Shown: positions 1 through 9,011 of the stretch, in pieces
Numbering within the stretch: the first letter of the stretch is position 1
How the letters are laid out: every line of letters starts with the position of its first letter
Assembly (NCBI GenBank): GCA_965237405.1
Contig: OZ250139.1
Coordinates: forward strand, 1,922,001-1,986,000
Source: CAUZIB01 sp963663925
GTDB lineage: Bacteria > Acidobacteriota > Vicinamibacteria > Vicinamibacterales > UBA8438
DNA length: 64,000 bases
Direction of reading: 5' to 3'
Program-made: the position numbers and the translations under genes
The notes under the pieces: model-generated
What the model was told of the DNA's origin: nothing
Databases searched by the model: none
The model's input: only the letters and a program-made list of their open reading frames with translations

Positions 1-608
1 GGACCGGTCAGAGCCCGATCGCCGTCGGCCATGACGTTGGCCATCACCCTGGTGAGGTACGGGTGTCCGGCTGAGGTCGGAATACCGAAGCGCCGCTGTA
101 GCTCGTCGAAGAGTTTCACCCACAGCATGGTCGAGAAGTTACCAGCCATTACACACAGCGCATGGTAGTACGGGCGATCCACAGCTGGAATCATGAATGA
201 TGGATTCGGTACGCCTGGCAGCAACTCTGCGAGCGGCGTTCCACCGGCATCAAGGACGAACGGGATCGCGCGATAGTCGGCGAGGTCATAGAATTCGGGG
301 CCGAATGTCATCAGGGGATGGGCCGCCTCGGCGAGAGGTGTGACGAGACTGCCGGAGCAGTGGACGAGGCGCTTCTCTTGAAGAGCCGGCCACGCTTCGA
401 TGAAGGCAGCGATCTCGGCGTCGCGAATCAGAATGAGTACCGTCGCGCAGGGGTTGAGCGCCTCGGGTGGATCGGGCGACGGCTCCCGCCGTGACCAGGT
501 GCGGACCGAAAGATCGAGCAGGTCGAAGTAGTGACGGAAGTGGCGAGCGACGCGACCGCTTCCTACGATACCGAATGGGCTCGCATCACGCGCGGGTACC
601 TGTCGCAA
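1..608 (-). CDS. Rossmann-fold DUF2520 family protein (3' end cut by window edge)
   Basis: An open frame runs leftward off the window from a TTG at 608, directly preceded in frame by TGA. It encodes about 202 residues. The N-terminus has a nucleotide-binding GIVGSGRVARHF glycine motif (about residues 13-24), followed by an alternating beta/alpha pattern (TVLILIRD, RLVHCSGS) and the helical part that starts near PYYHALCVMAGNFSTML. This is the pattern of the NAD(P)-binding Rossmann-like plus DUF2520 proteins, relatives of pyrroline-5-carboxylate and ketopantoate reductases of unknown substrate. The frame is intact as far as it goes and the missing part would be the rest of the helical domain. 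The start codon is uncertain because no strong ribosome site precedes the TTG. Confidence 0.8.
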   Translation of the reverse strand, partial: MRQVPARDASPFGIVGSGRVARHFRHYFDLLDLSVRTWSRREPSPDPPEALNPCATVLILIRDAEIAAFIEAWPALQEKRLVHCSGSLVTPLAEAAHPLMTFGPEFYDLADYRAIPFVLDAGGTPLAELLPGVPNPSFMIPAVDRPYYHALCVMAGNFSTMLWVKLFDELQRRFGIPTSAGHPYLTRVMANVMADGDRALTG

Positions 609-740
609 TGATCAGGTCCTCTCCAATCAAACGAACGAGAAATAGGCGGAACTGCCCAGCACCATGGTCGCCGTTCTCTCGAATCGGCGCCTCTGTTATC
701 TTACTACAAAACCTGCAGTTGATCGCGGATCGTCAGGCGC

Positions 741-1816
741 TCAGGGCGTGGGAAGCAGCACGGAGCGATCCACCCACTCGCCGCCCTGCATGACGCGGTC
801 AATCTCCCGAGTGTTCCGAATGTCGGCCAGCGGATCGGCATTCAGCACGACCAGATCAGCAAATTTCCCGACCTCTAACGTGCCGAATTCAGACTGGCCC
901 CGCGACATCAGGTTGGCCCCGTTACGGGTGGCGGCGACAATCGCCTGCATCGGCGTCAACCCGGCCTCGACATATAGCTCCAACTCGTGGTGGGTCCCCC
1001 ATCCCATCGGAACGTTCCAACTGGATGCTCCACTGTCGGTTCCCACCGCGACGGGGATGCCAGCGTCCACGACCGTCTTCACGAACGCCATGAGGCTCTC
1101 TAAGCGGGCCTGCCGGGCCTTGATATTCGGACTCGCCAAGACCTTCTCACGGCCCTCCGAGTCGCTCCAGCGAGCGTAGGCCTCGGGCTCGAACGACGCA
1201 CGAATCTCCGGGTCTTCCAAGAGCTCGGGATACTCCGCCCAGATCCAGCCCGAATGGACATTCGTCAGCGTTGGTGAGAACGTGACACCGCTGGTGAGAC
1301 ACAGCTGGAGGAACTCCTCTCCGACCTCGCTGTCCGTGATCGTGTGGAGAAAATCTTTCACCCCGACGTCGATGAGGAGGCGGACGTCCGCCTCCTCGTC
1401 GATGTGGGCGACCGGGATAAGACCGTGCTTTATCGCGCCGTCGTAACGCCGAAGTACAACTGCTTCCTCAACTGGGGCTCGACCCGTTCCAGTTCACCGT
1501 TGTAGTGACCGTGGGTCTCCACGAGACCGGGGATAACGGTCTTACCCGTCCCATCAATGACCTCAGCGCCACTCGGAACAACCGTGGTCGAGCGGGGACC
1601 AGCGGCCTCAATGCGACCGTCCTGCACGACAATGACCGCATCCGCGATCGGATCCGCGCCCGTGCCGTCGATTAGACGCGCTCCGACGATGGCCACCACG
1701 GTCCCACGCTCGTCCGGTGGAGGAGCCGGAGCTGGGCTCTCCCCGCAACTGGCAAGGGCTGCAATGACAAACGTGACGACGGTCCATTTTGGTATTACTG
1801 GCACGGTGCCGAGCAT
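741..1816 (-). pseudogene. Amidohydrolase (lipoprotein) with internal deletion and frameshift
   Basis: The N-terminal part (1430-1816) starts with a lipoprotein signal (MLGTVPVIP..., lipobox LASC) and continues into the amidohydrolase composite domain with IDGTGKTVIPGLVETHGHYN, which carries the metal-binding HGH. It stops just after YFGVTTAR. The C-terminal part (about 741-1450) lies in another frame and resumes at KHGLIPVAHID, FLHTITDSE and VGTDSGASSWN. Compared with the usual roughly 430-residue family, the segment between FGVTTA and the HGL..VAHI strand is missing (of the order of 100 residues), so this is a deletion plus frameshift, not just a sequencing slip. In acidobacteria such imidazolonepropionase-like hydrolases often sit beside TonB receptors, as here. 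Confidence 0.8.
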
Positions 1817-1988
1817 GGTAGCACAGCGACAAGTCCTGGCTCCGGAGTCAGCGGCGGACGAGAGTCCCGCGTCTGAACCTATCGCAACAGAGAGACAAGC
1901 AGCGCGAGGCAAGCCACGATGACGCACCGCCACAATTTCCTTTTCACCCGATCCATCTGTGTCGTCCAATGCATCCACGGGCGCGTAC

Positions 1989-2023
1989 AAAAAAAGGCCG
2001 GTGGGGGGGTTCCCCCACCGGCC
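1989..2023 (-). terminator. Rho-independent terminator of the TonB receptor gene
   Basis: Read leftward, a GC-rich perfect stem (GGCCGGTGGGGG paired with the CCCCACCGGCC arm) is followed by a run of seven T. It lies about 35 bp past the receptor stop codon. Confidence 0.9.
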
Positions 2024-2058
2024 CGAAATCGGGTCGCTGATAAACGACGGTCCGTCGT

Positions 2059-5000
2059 CTACCAGTTCACCTGAACCGCAAGCTTGGTCACCCGACCGGC
2101 CATGATACTGAGCGGACGGAAGAGGACCGAGCTGTAGTTCTGAATCGAGTTAATGATCGAGTTGTCGTTCAACGCATTGAAGATATCGATCTGCGCCGTG
2201 TACTCGACCCCTCTGAACCGGAAGTGCTTCCGGATGTTGAAGTCGACCTGCTGCCAGTATCCCTGATACAGCTCGCCAGGCGCATTAACGACCACCGTCG
2301 GAGCGAAGGTCTGCGTGACGTAGTCGGGGAAGTCACCCGGCTGCACCTGATACATGACCTGCTTCTCGTCCCCCGAGTACATCTGCAACCCACCGGCCAT
2401 CTGGAAATCGAATGGCAGCGGATAGACCGCGAAGAACTTGAAGTCATGCCGGAACGGCATCCCGGCCCACGGCACCGGACTCAGCTCTGGATTGATCTGG
2501 CTGCAGTAACGTCCGCCCTGCTGGAAGCGCCACTCGCCGTTGATCATCGGCGTCACGTTTCCACCATTCGGGTTCTCCAGACCACAGGTATCCTGTGCGT
2601 GCTGGTGCCCCGTCCAACCTCCAAACGCCGTGCCTCCGTTCGGCAACCGCGCCTGGAACGAGAGCTCGTACGCCTGGTAGCGAGCGCCGTTCCGATCCGA
2701 TGAGCTGTCGACGATGTCGTTGATAAGACCTTCATACTCCGGAGCACGGTTGAACACGTTGAAAGTCGTGCCATCGTAATCCGGCAGCACACCAAACCGG
2801 TCGTTGAACGTGACCGGTACGACATTGTAGGCCCCACAAAGTGTACCCGGGACTGCCTCATACGGGTTACATAACGGGAGGGCCGCGTTAATGCTGGAGG
2901 GCTGGTTGAAGAAGGTCCGGTAGTAGTAGGCGAACGTCACCGAGACACGCGGGAGAATCTCATGCTGGATAGACGCCGAGTATTCGACGTTGCTCTCCCG
3001 CTTGAGATCGCCAGCGATCCGGTTACCCGACCGGTTCGCTGTACCTTGCGGCACCTCCGAGAAGACACGCAGATTCCCGCGTCGCCCGATCTCGTTGTCC
3101 TGGGCGATGCCGTCAAAGTTCGTGCTCAGGTAGAAGTCAGCTTCGGTCTGGCTGAACCCTTCGGCCATGAGGTCCCCTTGGGTCGGGCAGAGCGCCCCGT
3201 TATTCCCGCCACTGTACACCTGCCTGCCGCCCGGTATTTTGGACGATGGCAGCAGCGAACAGTCCGCCCACGGACGCCAATCCCAGCCCCAGCCGACCGG
3301 ATGATACCGGGCGCCGAGGCCCGCGACGTACCGCTTGGTGTAGCGGTTGGCTGAGAACTTCACCGCCGTCTTCGCATCGCCAAACAGGTCATACACGATG
3401 CTGAACCGCGGACTAAAGTCATTCGGCGTAATCTCGTCGATGACATCCGAATCGAACAGCCTCGCGTGCTTGAAGCGACTCGCCGGAATCCCACCCTCGG
3501 CGCGCCACATGTCATTCCCCGTCTTGAAATTGTCATTCCTGAGGCCCAGGTTGATCGTCAACCGATCCATGGTCCAGGTGTCCTGCGCGTAGAAGCTCAT
3601 TTCTTGCCCCCACGTGGAGGAGAGCGTCTCGTTGGCAATATGCACGTTGTTGGGCACGCCCTGGCGGTAGGCCATGTCAAAGAAGCCCCCAATGGCGCTG
3701 AGCTGCCCACCGACACGACCGTTCATCTGTTGGAAGCCGGCCTTAAAGTTATGCGAACCCGTCACATACGAGAACGACCCCTGTGGGATCTTCGTAAACT
3801 TCGGGAACGCCATGTTCCATTGGTGGCCGTCGCCACCCCACCGCGTCCGCAGGACGTCGTCCTGACGACGAATGCCATCGGTGAAATACGCCCGCGTCAT
3901 GTCGTAGCCTGTCCCATGGAAGCACGGCGTCACGACGCACTGCGTCAGGTCGCCGGGTTCAGCTGGGTTCAGGTCTCGACCCGCGCCCAAGCGCCGCGTG
4001 ATCGGCACATTCGGTTGGTTCGAAAGCACGCCCCCACCGTTGTTGGTCGAATAGCCAAACTCAACGAGGGTTCGCGCGCTGGGTGTGTACGTGTACTTCG
4101 CCTGGAAAATGTAATTGCGCTGGCTGTCAGGATTGCGATGCCGCGCACCCTCCACCGGCTCAAGTGTCACATTCTCCCAGGCCCAACCCTTCAGGCCGCG
4201 ACCGGTCAATGAGAAGGACCGCTGCATGAAGGCGCTGACCTTCTGCCGCTCACTCACCTGTCCGGTCAAGCGAAGCCCGAGGCTACGCCCCCAGCCCTCG
4301 GAGATGCCTTGTTCCCCGATGAGATCGGGTAGCGCATCCCGCATGAGCGCACTGTCGGGCCATACGGTTCCGGCTATCGCGGTGTAGCGCTTGCGGAAGC
4401 GGACTGAGGAGAAAAACCACAACCGGTCGCGGATGATCGGGCCACCCCACGACGGATTGATTTCCTCGTTGTACACAATCTGGTCGCCGGTTGTGATGCC
4501 CTCGGAACGCAGGTAGTCATCGATATTCGAGGCCGAGAACGGCGAACCCGTAAAACCGATATACGCGTTTCCGCTCTGGCTGTTACCACCCTCGCGCGGG
4601 ATTAAATTGATGCGGAACCCGCCCGTCTGCGTTTCCGCAGTGGAACTCGAGGTCGTCATCGCGAACTCAGCCGCATAGCCGGGGTTAAGGTTCTTGCCCC
4701 CGCCGCAGAAGTCACAGTCCGCGTTGTCGGTCTGCATCCCGTCGATCTGCGCCGTCGTGTGGTGCACGGTCAAGCCACGCGAGTGAATCTTATTGTGGCC
4801 GCCGAGCCCGCCCACGTCCGGGTTGCGAATGCGCACGCCCTGCGCCAAATACCCGAGTGTTTCCGTATTACGGGTCGAGGGCAGCGCGTCAAAAAGCTCA
4901 CGTGAGAAAGTCTCAGTCCTCTGGGCCGCCACCGTGTCGACGATCGGTGATTCACCTGTAACTGTGATCGTCTCTTCCACGCCGCCAACCGCGAGCTCGC

Positions 5001-5307
5001 CGTTGATCTCGCCGGTGAAGATCGCCAATAGCTCGATCTCCTCCTGGACAAAGGTTGAAAAGCCCGGGAGTGTCATCGTGACGCTGTAGATACCAGGTGT
5101 CAGGCTGGTGATGAAGTAAATGCCGGCGCCATCGGTGATCGCGACGCGACAGCCTTCAATCAACCTGGGGCTACAGGCTTCCACGGTGACGCCGGGTAGG
5201 ACGCCGCCCGTGTTGTCCGTCACTTCGCCACGCATACCACTCTGCTGGGCGAAGGCCGCTGTCGGAATAAGTGCGACAGCGAGTGTTATTAAAACCAGTT
5301 TTTTCAT
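2059..5307 (-). CDS. TonB-dependent receptor with N-terminal carboxypeptidase-regulatory-like domain
   Basis: 1082 residues. A signal peptide (MKKLVLITLAVALIPTAAFA) is followed by a carboxypeptidase-regulatory-like beta-sandwich (about residues 22-105, GEVTDNTGGVLPGVTV, TDGAGIYFITSLTPGIYSV), a plug domain (from about 110, VEETITVTGESPIVDT) and a long outer-membrane barrel ending FRPLSIMAGRVTKLAVQVNW. It imports a ligand too large for porins using TonB energy; the ligand cannot be read from sequence. A clear ribosome site (GGAGGGG) lies 6-7 bases before the ATG. Size and architecture fit the expanded receptor families of acidobacteria. It appears intact, unlike most neighbours. The downstream amidohydrolase remnant may once have processed the imported compound (inference). 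Confidence 0.93.
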   Translation of the reverse strand: MKKLVLITLAVALIPTAAFAQQSGMRGEVTDNTGGVLPGVTVEACSPRLIEGCRVAITDGAGIYFITSLTPGIYSVTMTLPGFSTFVQEEIELLAIFTGEINGELAVGGVEETITVTGESPIVDTVAAQRTETFSRELFDALPSTRNTETLGYLAQGVRIRNPDVGGLGGHNKIHSRGLTVHHTTAQIDGMQTDNADCDFCGGGKNLNPGYAAEFAMTTSSSTAETQTGGFRINLIPREGGNSQSGNAYIGFTGSPFSASNIDDYLRSEGITTGDQIVYNEEINPSWGGPIIRDRLWFFSSVRFRKRYTAIAGTVWPDSALMRDALPDLIGEQGISEGWGRSLGLRLTGQVSERQKVSAFMQRSFSLTGRGLKGWAWENVTLEPVEGARHRNPDSQRNYIFQAKYTYTPSARTLVEFGYSTNNGGGVLSNQPNVPITRRLGAGRDLNPAEPGDLTQCVVTPCFHGTGYDMTRAYFTDGIRRQDDVLRTRWGGDGHQWNMAFPKFTKIPQGSFSYVTGSHNFKAGFQQMNGRVGGQLSAIGGFFDMAYRQGVPNNVHIANETLSSTWGQEMSFYAQDTWTMDRLTINLGLRNDNFKTGNDMWRAEGGIPASRFKHARLFDSDVIDEITPNDFSPRFSIVYDLFGDAKTAVKFSANRYTKRYVAGLGARYHPVGWGWDWRPWADCSLLPSSKIPGGRQVYSGGNNGALCPTQGDLMAEGFSQTEADFYLSTNFDGIAQDNEIGRRGNLRVFSEVPQGTANRSGNRIAGDLKRESNVEYSASIQHEILPRVSVTFAYYYRTFFNQPSSINAALPLCNPYEAVPGTLCGAYNVVPVTFNDRFGVLPDYDGTTFNVFNRAPEYEGLINDIVDSSSDRNGARYQAYELSFQARLPNGGTAFGGWTGHQHAQDTCGLENPNGGNVTPMINGEWRFQQGGRYCSQINPELSPVPWAGMPFRHDFKFFAVYPLPFDFQMAGGLQMYSGDEKQVMYQVQPGDFPDYVTQTFAPTVVVNAPGELYQGYWQQVDFNIRKHFRFRGVEYTAQIDIFNALNDNSIINSIQNYSSVLFRPLSIMAGRVTKLAVQVNW

Positions 5308-5625
5308 CCGTTCCCCTCCTCAGGGATTATGGGCACGAGCCTCATGAAGCTCTGCCCATAGGGTAGTAAGCAAAGTCTGCGCCAAAAAGAAGCGTCAGGA
5401 TAAACCCAGCTTTTATTGGGTTCTTCGTCAAGCACTGAACCAACGTAATCTAAAATTTTGGATATATGGATCCATTAATCCATGTAAGTGGATCTCCGTA
5501 CTGTCCAAGAACCCAATCGACGCCGTCCGACGGGCTGATTCTACGCTGGACGCTCGCCGGGTCGCGACGTTCGTGACCGCCGAGAGCCTCTGCTCGGCTC
5601 GCCCCGTCTGTCGCCTGTTCCCCAC
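5308..5625. other. Intergenic region upstream of the TonB receptor
   Basis: Contains the receptor leader and, from about 5440, short AT-rich stretches before the first transposon debris. I see no gene and no clear promoter consensus. Confidence 0.4.
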
Positions 5626-6024
5626 GTGTTGCAGTGCCTCGTCGTGGCCGTCGCGGGCTGGATCAACCAGCAGCCGCGTGACGTCATTGACTCTCTCCAG
5701 GAAGAGCATCGCGTCCGCCGAGAGCAACTCGGTCCTGGCCGTCTCCGGTTCACCGACGCCCAGCGCCGGCGCCTGGCCGCACAGGCCACGATCCTCGGGC
5801 GACGGGTACGCCGTGACCGGCACACCCTGGTCACGCCCGAGACCCTCCTCCGCTGGCATCGACAGCTGATCGCGAGGCCATACGACGGCCGCGGCCGTCG
5901 CGGACCGGGCCGCCCACGGGTCATGGACACGATCCGTCGGCTCATCGTCCGGATGGTCACCGAGAACCGCGCGTGGGGCGACACCCGTATTCGGGGGTGC
6001 CCGCGGCAACCTCGGGCATCAGGT
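5626..6024 (+). pseudogene. Truncated rve-type transposase (5' fragment)
   Basis: The reading frame (MLQCLVVAVAGWINQQ, RFTDAQRRRLA, VTPETLLRWHRQLIA, WGDTRIRG) matches the first about 130 residues of the intact single-ORF transposase at 57331-58401. After WGDTRIRG the frame slips: the next frame reads ARGNLGHQVA. The gene is then cut at 6025 by the end of an IS5-type element. The DDE catalytic region is absent. Confidence 0.8.
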
Positions 6025-6050
6025 GGCGTTGTTGCATGAATCGGAGCTAG

Positions 6051-7670
6051 CAGCCTGTCGGACTTAGGCCCGGGTTTTATAATAGGGCTTGTCGAGTCGA
6101 GGAGGTCGAAGTAGATGCCGAAGTTCGTACAGCGGCACCAGTCGCAGCTGTATTTGCTGCCGCCGGACCTGCGCGATTGGCTGCCGGAGGACGATCTGGC
6201 GCACTTCGTGGTTGAGGCGGTGGAACGGGTGCCGCTGGAGCGGTTCCAGGTAAACGAACGGGGCACCGGATCGGCGCAGTATCACCCGCGGATGATGCTG
6301 GCGTTGCTGGTGTACTGCTACGCGAACGGGATCTTCGGCTCGCGTCGGATCGAGCGGGCGACGTATCGGGACATTGGCGTTCGGTACGTGGCGGCGAACT
6401 GTCACCCGGACCACGACACGATCTGCACGTTCCGGCGCAGCAACTTCGATGCGGTAGCGGAGGCGTTCCTGCAGGTACTGCTGCTGGCGAAGGAGCTGCA
6501 GCTGCTGCGTGTTGGGACGGTGAGCGTGGACGGGACGAAGGTGGACGCGAACGCGAATAAGCGCAACAGCCTCCGCTACGACCGGGCGGGGGCGTTGCGC
6601 GAGCAGTTGCGAGGCGAGATCGAGGGGTTGTTGGATCAGGCGGAGCACGCCGACACGGACGCCGCGCCGGACCCGCAGGGTCTGCCGGAGGAGTTGTCGC
6701 GGCGGGACAAGCTGCGGGTGAAGCTGGACCGTGCGTGCGCGGAGTTGGAACGGCGTGCGCAGGCGCGTGCGGACTCGGAGCGGGCGGAGTACGAGCGCAA
6801 GGTGGCGGCGCGGGAGCGGCGTACGGGATCGCGCAAGGGTCGGCACATCAAACCGCCGACGGAAGCGCCGGAGGCGGAGGAGCAGATCAACCTGACGGAC
6901 GCGGACAGTGCGCTGATGCGCAAGAGCCGGCGCCATGAGTACCGCCAGGCGTACAACGCGCAGGCGGCGGTGGATGCCGACGGCAGTCAGTTGGTGTTGG
7001 GGGCTAGGGTGAGCGTGTGCGCGAGCGACCGCAACGAGTTGGTGGCGGATGTGGATGCGATCCCGGCGGCGTTGGGCGCGGCGGATCGGGTACTGGCGGA
7101 CAGCGGCTACGCGACGGGCAGCGAGGTGTCGCAACTGGCAGGTCGCGGTGTGGAGGTGTTGGTGGCGACGGGGGCGGAAGGCCAACGGCGCCAGCACGAC
7201 TTCCGACCGGAGCCGCCGCACCCGCTGGCGAAGGAGCCGCAGGCGGACTGGATCAAGTCGATGCAGCAGAAGATGGCACTGCCGGAGCACCGGGCGCATT
7301 ACCGTTTGCGCAAGCAGACGGTGGAGCCGGTGTTCGGGATCGTGAAGCAGGCGATGGGCTTCCGGCAGTTTCTGCTGCGGGGTCTCGAGAAGGTGGAGGG
7401 CGAATGGGCCTTGGTAACGCTGGCGTATAACTGCCGACGCTTGCACAACCTCAGGCTGGCATGACGGGGCTATAAGGAGCGGAACTTGGCGTGTTCGCGA
7501 CCCACCAGAGGCGTCAGAAAGGCCTCCAGGCGCCGTCAGCGACCGATGGCCAGGAATACAGTCCCCGTTTCGGTCGAAGCGGCCCTCCCGGCACAGAGAC
7601 ACAGGGCGTCGTTCACACAGGTGCCAAGTCGCTTCCGCGCGCGTTTGCCACGCCCAAGTCCGACAGGCTG
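6051..7670 (+). mobile_element. IS1182-family insertion sequence, complete, with CTAG target duplication
   Basis: Perfect 15-bp terminal inverted repeats (CAGCCTGTCGGACTT at 6051-6065 and its complement at 7656-7670) are flanked on both sides by CTAG (6047-6050 and 7671-7674). The uninterrupted IS5 copy at 54527-54534 has a single CTAG at the equivalent place (GGGCTAGC), so the 4-bp duplication is demonstrated within the window. Confidence 0.93.
6115..7464 (+). CDS. IS1182-family transposase
   Basis: 449 residues in an uninterrupted frame with ribosome site GAGGAGG before ATG. The N-terminal helical domain of this family (YLLPPDLRDWLPEDDLAHFV, residues 11-30) is followed by the RNase-H-like DDE catalytic core: VSVDGTKVDANANKR with the first Asp, ADSGYATGSEV with the second, and KQTVEPVFGIVKQAMGFRQF with the Glu. 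A basic, Glu/Arg-rich linker (about residues 195-255) separates the first two. It probably catalyses cut-and-paste movement of the surrounding element and looks functional. Confidence 0.93.
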   Translation: MPKFVQRHQSQLYLLPPDLRDWLPEDDLAHFVVEAVERVPLERFQVNERGTGSAQYHPRMMLALLVYCYANGIFGSRRIERATYRDIGVRYVAANCHPDHDTICTFRRSNFDAVAEAFLQVLLLAKELQLLRVGTVSVDGTKVDANANKRNSLRYDRAGALREQLRGEIEGLLDQAEHADTDAAPDPQGLPEELSRRDKLRVKLDRACAELERRAQARADSERAEYERKVAARERRTGSRKGRHIKPPTEAPEAEEQINLTDADSALMRKSRRHEYRQAYNAQAAVDADGSQLVLGARVSVCASDRNELVADVDAIPAALGAADRVLADSGYATGSEVSQLAGRGVEVLVATGAEGQRRQHDFRPEPPHPLAKEPQADWIKSMQQKMALPEHRAHYRLRKQTVEPVFGIVKQAMGFRQFLLRGLEKVEGEWALVTLAYNCRRLHNLRLA

Positions 7671-7702
7671 CTAGCCCGCATCGATCCCGATCCACGGCTC
7701 CT

Positions 7703-8647
7703 TCACCGACCGATGCGGTACGACATTGGCCTGCCACGCCCAGTCATCTGATTCAGGATGTTGCACGCGAGGACGACCTCAGTCCCCCACCCTGCGGGAC
7801 TGCACGCTCGCAGGCCGTCTCCGATGACCGACGTGTACCGGAAGAACGCGTTCTCCACGCGGGCCTGCCCATGGTAGCCAGACATCTGCTTCCAGCGCCG
7901 CCGTCCTGTCTCCTTGACCGCCAGGATCGTGCGATCACGAGCGCTCGACCGCGGACCGTGTCGAGACACGTTAGCCGTACTCGTCGGCGGAACCACGACG
8001 GTCGCGCGACGCGCACCGGCGGCCTCGTAGAAGCCGACCGTCTCGGAGGCGGCATCCGCCGTCACCCGTCCGAGGGCGCCGTCGACCGCCTCGATCAACG
8101 TGATGCCAGTCGTCGCGTCGTCGACGCTCGCTTCCGTCAGGGCCCGGGCGACGATCACACCCGATCGGTCGACACCGAGATGCCGCGTCTTCCAGCCTCG
8201 CCGCCCCCGTCCTCCATGTTGCGCCGCGGCCCATTCACCCTCGCCCACGATCGAAAGACCCGTGCTGTCGACAATGAGATGTAGGCCGACACCTGCGGGG
8301 GCGCGACGAAGCGTGAGGTCGAGATGCTGGCCACGCCGGGAGAGCGTGGTGTGATCGGGCGCGGACAGAGCGAGACCCAGCATCCCGAAGATCGACGTCA
8401 AGAAGCCTTCAGTCTGCCGCAGGGACAGGTGGACGATGCGCCGGAGCGTCAGCGCGGTTTCGATGGCGAGATCGGAATACGGCCGCTGCCCGCCACGTTT
8501 GCCGACCCCCACGGCCTCCCAAGGGGCGATCACATCCGGGGCCAACCACACGGTGATATCGCCGCGCTGGACCAGTGCTCGGTCGTATGCCGGCCAATTC
8601 CCAACGTGGTATTGTGTCGTGTACTTCGGGTGCACGCTCGACTTCAT
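7703..8647 (-). CDS. IS5-family transposase (type A, copy 1)
   Basis: 314 residues from the ATG of MKSSVHPKYTTQYHVGNW; an in-frame ATG five codons upstream is also possible. The conserved N-terminal block (YSDLAIETALTLR, LPLRQTEGFLTSIFG, APDHTTLSRR) precedes the DDE core: LIVDSTGLSI (first Asp), VTADAASETV (second Asp) and the Glu region GQARVENAFFRYTSVIGD. Compared with the copy at 53554-54498 the second Asp segment reads AASETV instead of AAYDTI. The frame is open, but the element has lost its right terminus, so it can only act in trans. Confidence 0.88.
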   Translation of the reverse strand: MKSSVHPKYTTQYHVGNWPAYDRALVQRGDITVWLAPDVIAPWEAVGVGKRGGQRPYSDLAIETALTLRRIVHLSLRQTEGFLTSIFGMLGLALSAPDHTTLSRRGQHLDLTLRRAPAGVGLHLIVDSTGLSIVGEGEWAAAQHGGRGRRGWKTRHLGVDRSGVIVARALTEASVDDATTGITLIEAVDGALGRVTADAASETVGFYEAAGARRATVVVPPTSTANVSRHGPRSSARDRTILAVKETGRRRWKQMSGYHGQARVENAFFRYTSVIGDGLRACSPAGWGTEVVLACNILNQMTGRGRPMSYRIGR

Positions 8648-8710
8648 GTCGAGATCATGCACCTGCCGTCGCTACGATGGCCAGGAGGTCGATCGTGGCG
8701 CACCGATCAG

Positions 8711-8932
8711 TACGCGAATAACCGCGCGGAGGTCTCCCATCAACCGACCCGACAGCGTGAGCGCCAGATGCGGCGTTTCACGTCGGCCGCTCAGCTCCAA
8801 CGGTTCGCGTCGGTTCACGGTATCGTGCAGAATCTGTTCCGAGTCGGTCGACACCTCCTGCGATCGGCTCACCACCGTCTGCTCCGCACTCGCGCGTTCG
8901 TTGAATGGGATGCGGTGACGTGCGCCTGCTGA
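8711..8932 (+). pseudogene. IS6-family transposase, C-terminal fragment
   Basis: The frame encodes YANNRAEVSHQPTRQRERQM, then FASVHGIVQNLFRVGRHLLR, matching the last about 75 residues of the IS6 transposases at 10969-11654 and 45496-46194, including the catalytic Glu region. The first two thirds are missing. It abuts the truncated IS5 element. Confidence 0.85.
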
Positions 8933-9011
8933 GAACGATCGGGGGCGTCGATTTCACGAGGCAAGAGCGCGCTACCCTCAACAAGTTGACAATGCCGTTC
9001 TAGGAAACTGA

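Larger units (their letters stand above)
6025..8706 (-). mobile_element. IS5-family element (type A, copy 1), split by an IS1182-family element and truncated on the right
   Basis: The left end is GGCGTTGTTGCATGAA, the same terminus as in the uninterrupted copy at 53469-54552. The interior matches that copy once 6051-7670 is removed. On the right, similarity to the intact copy stops near 8706, before the second terminal repeat, where an IS6 transposase fragment begins. Confidence 0.85.

Noticed and set aside
6064..7737. A 557-residue leftward open frame opposite the IS1182 transposase.
   Set aside because: It is a shadow frame in GC-rich DNA: Arg/His/Leu-rich with no domain, while the rightward frame has all transposase motifs, inverted ends and a ribosome site.
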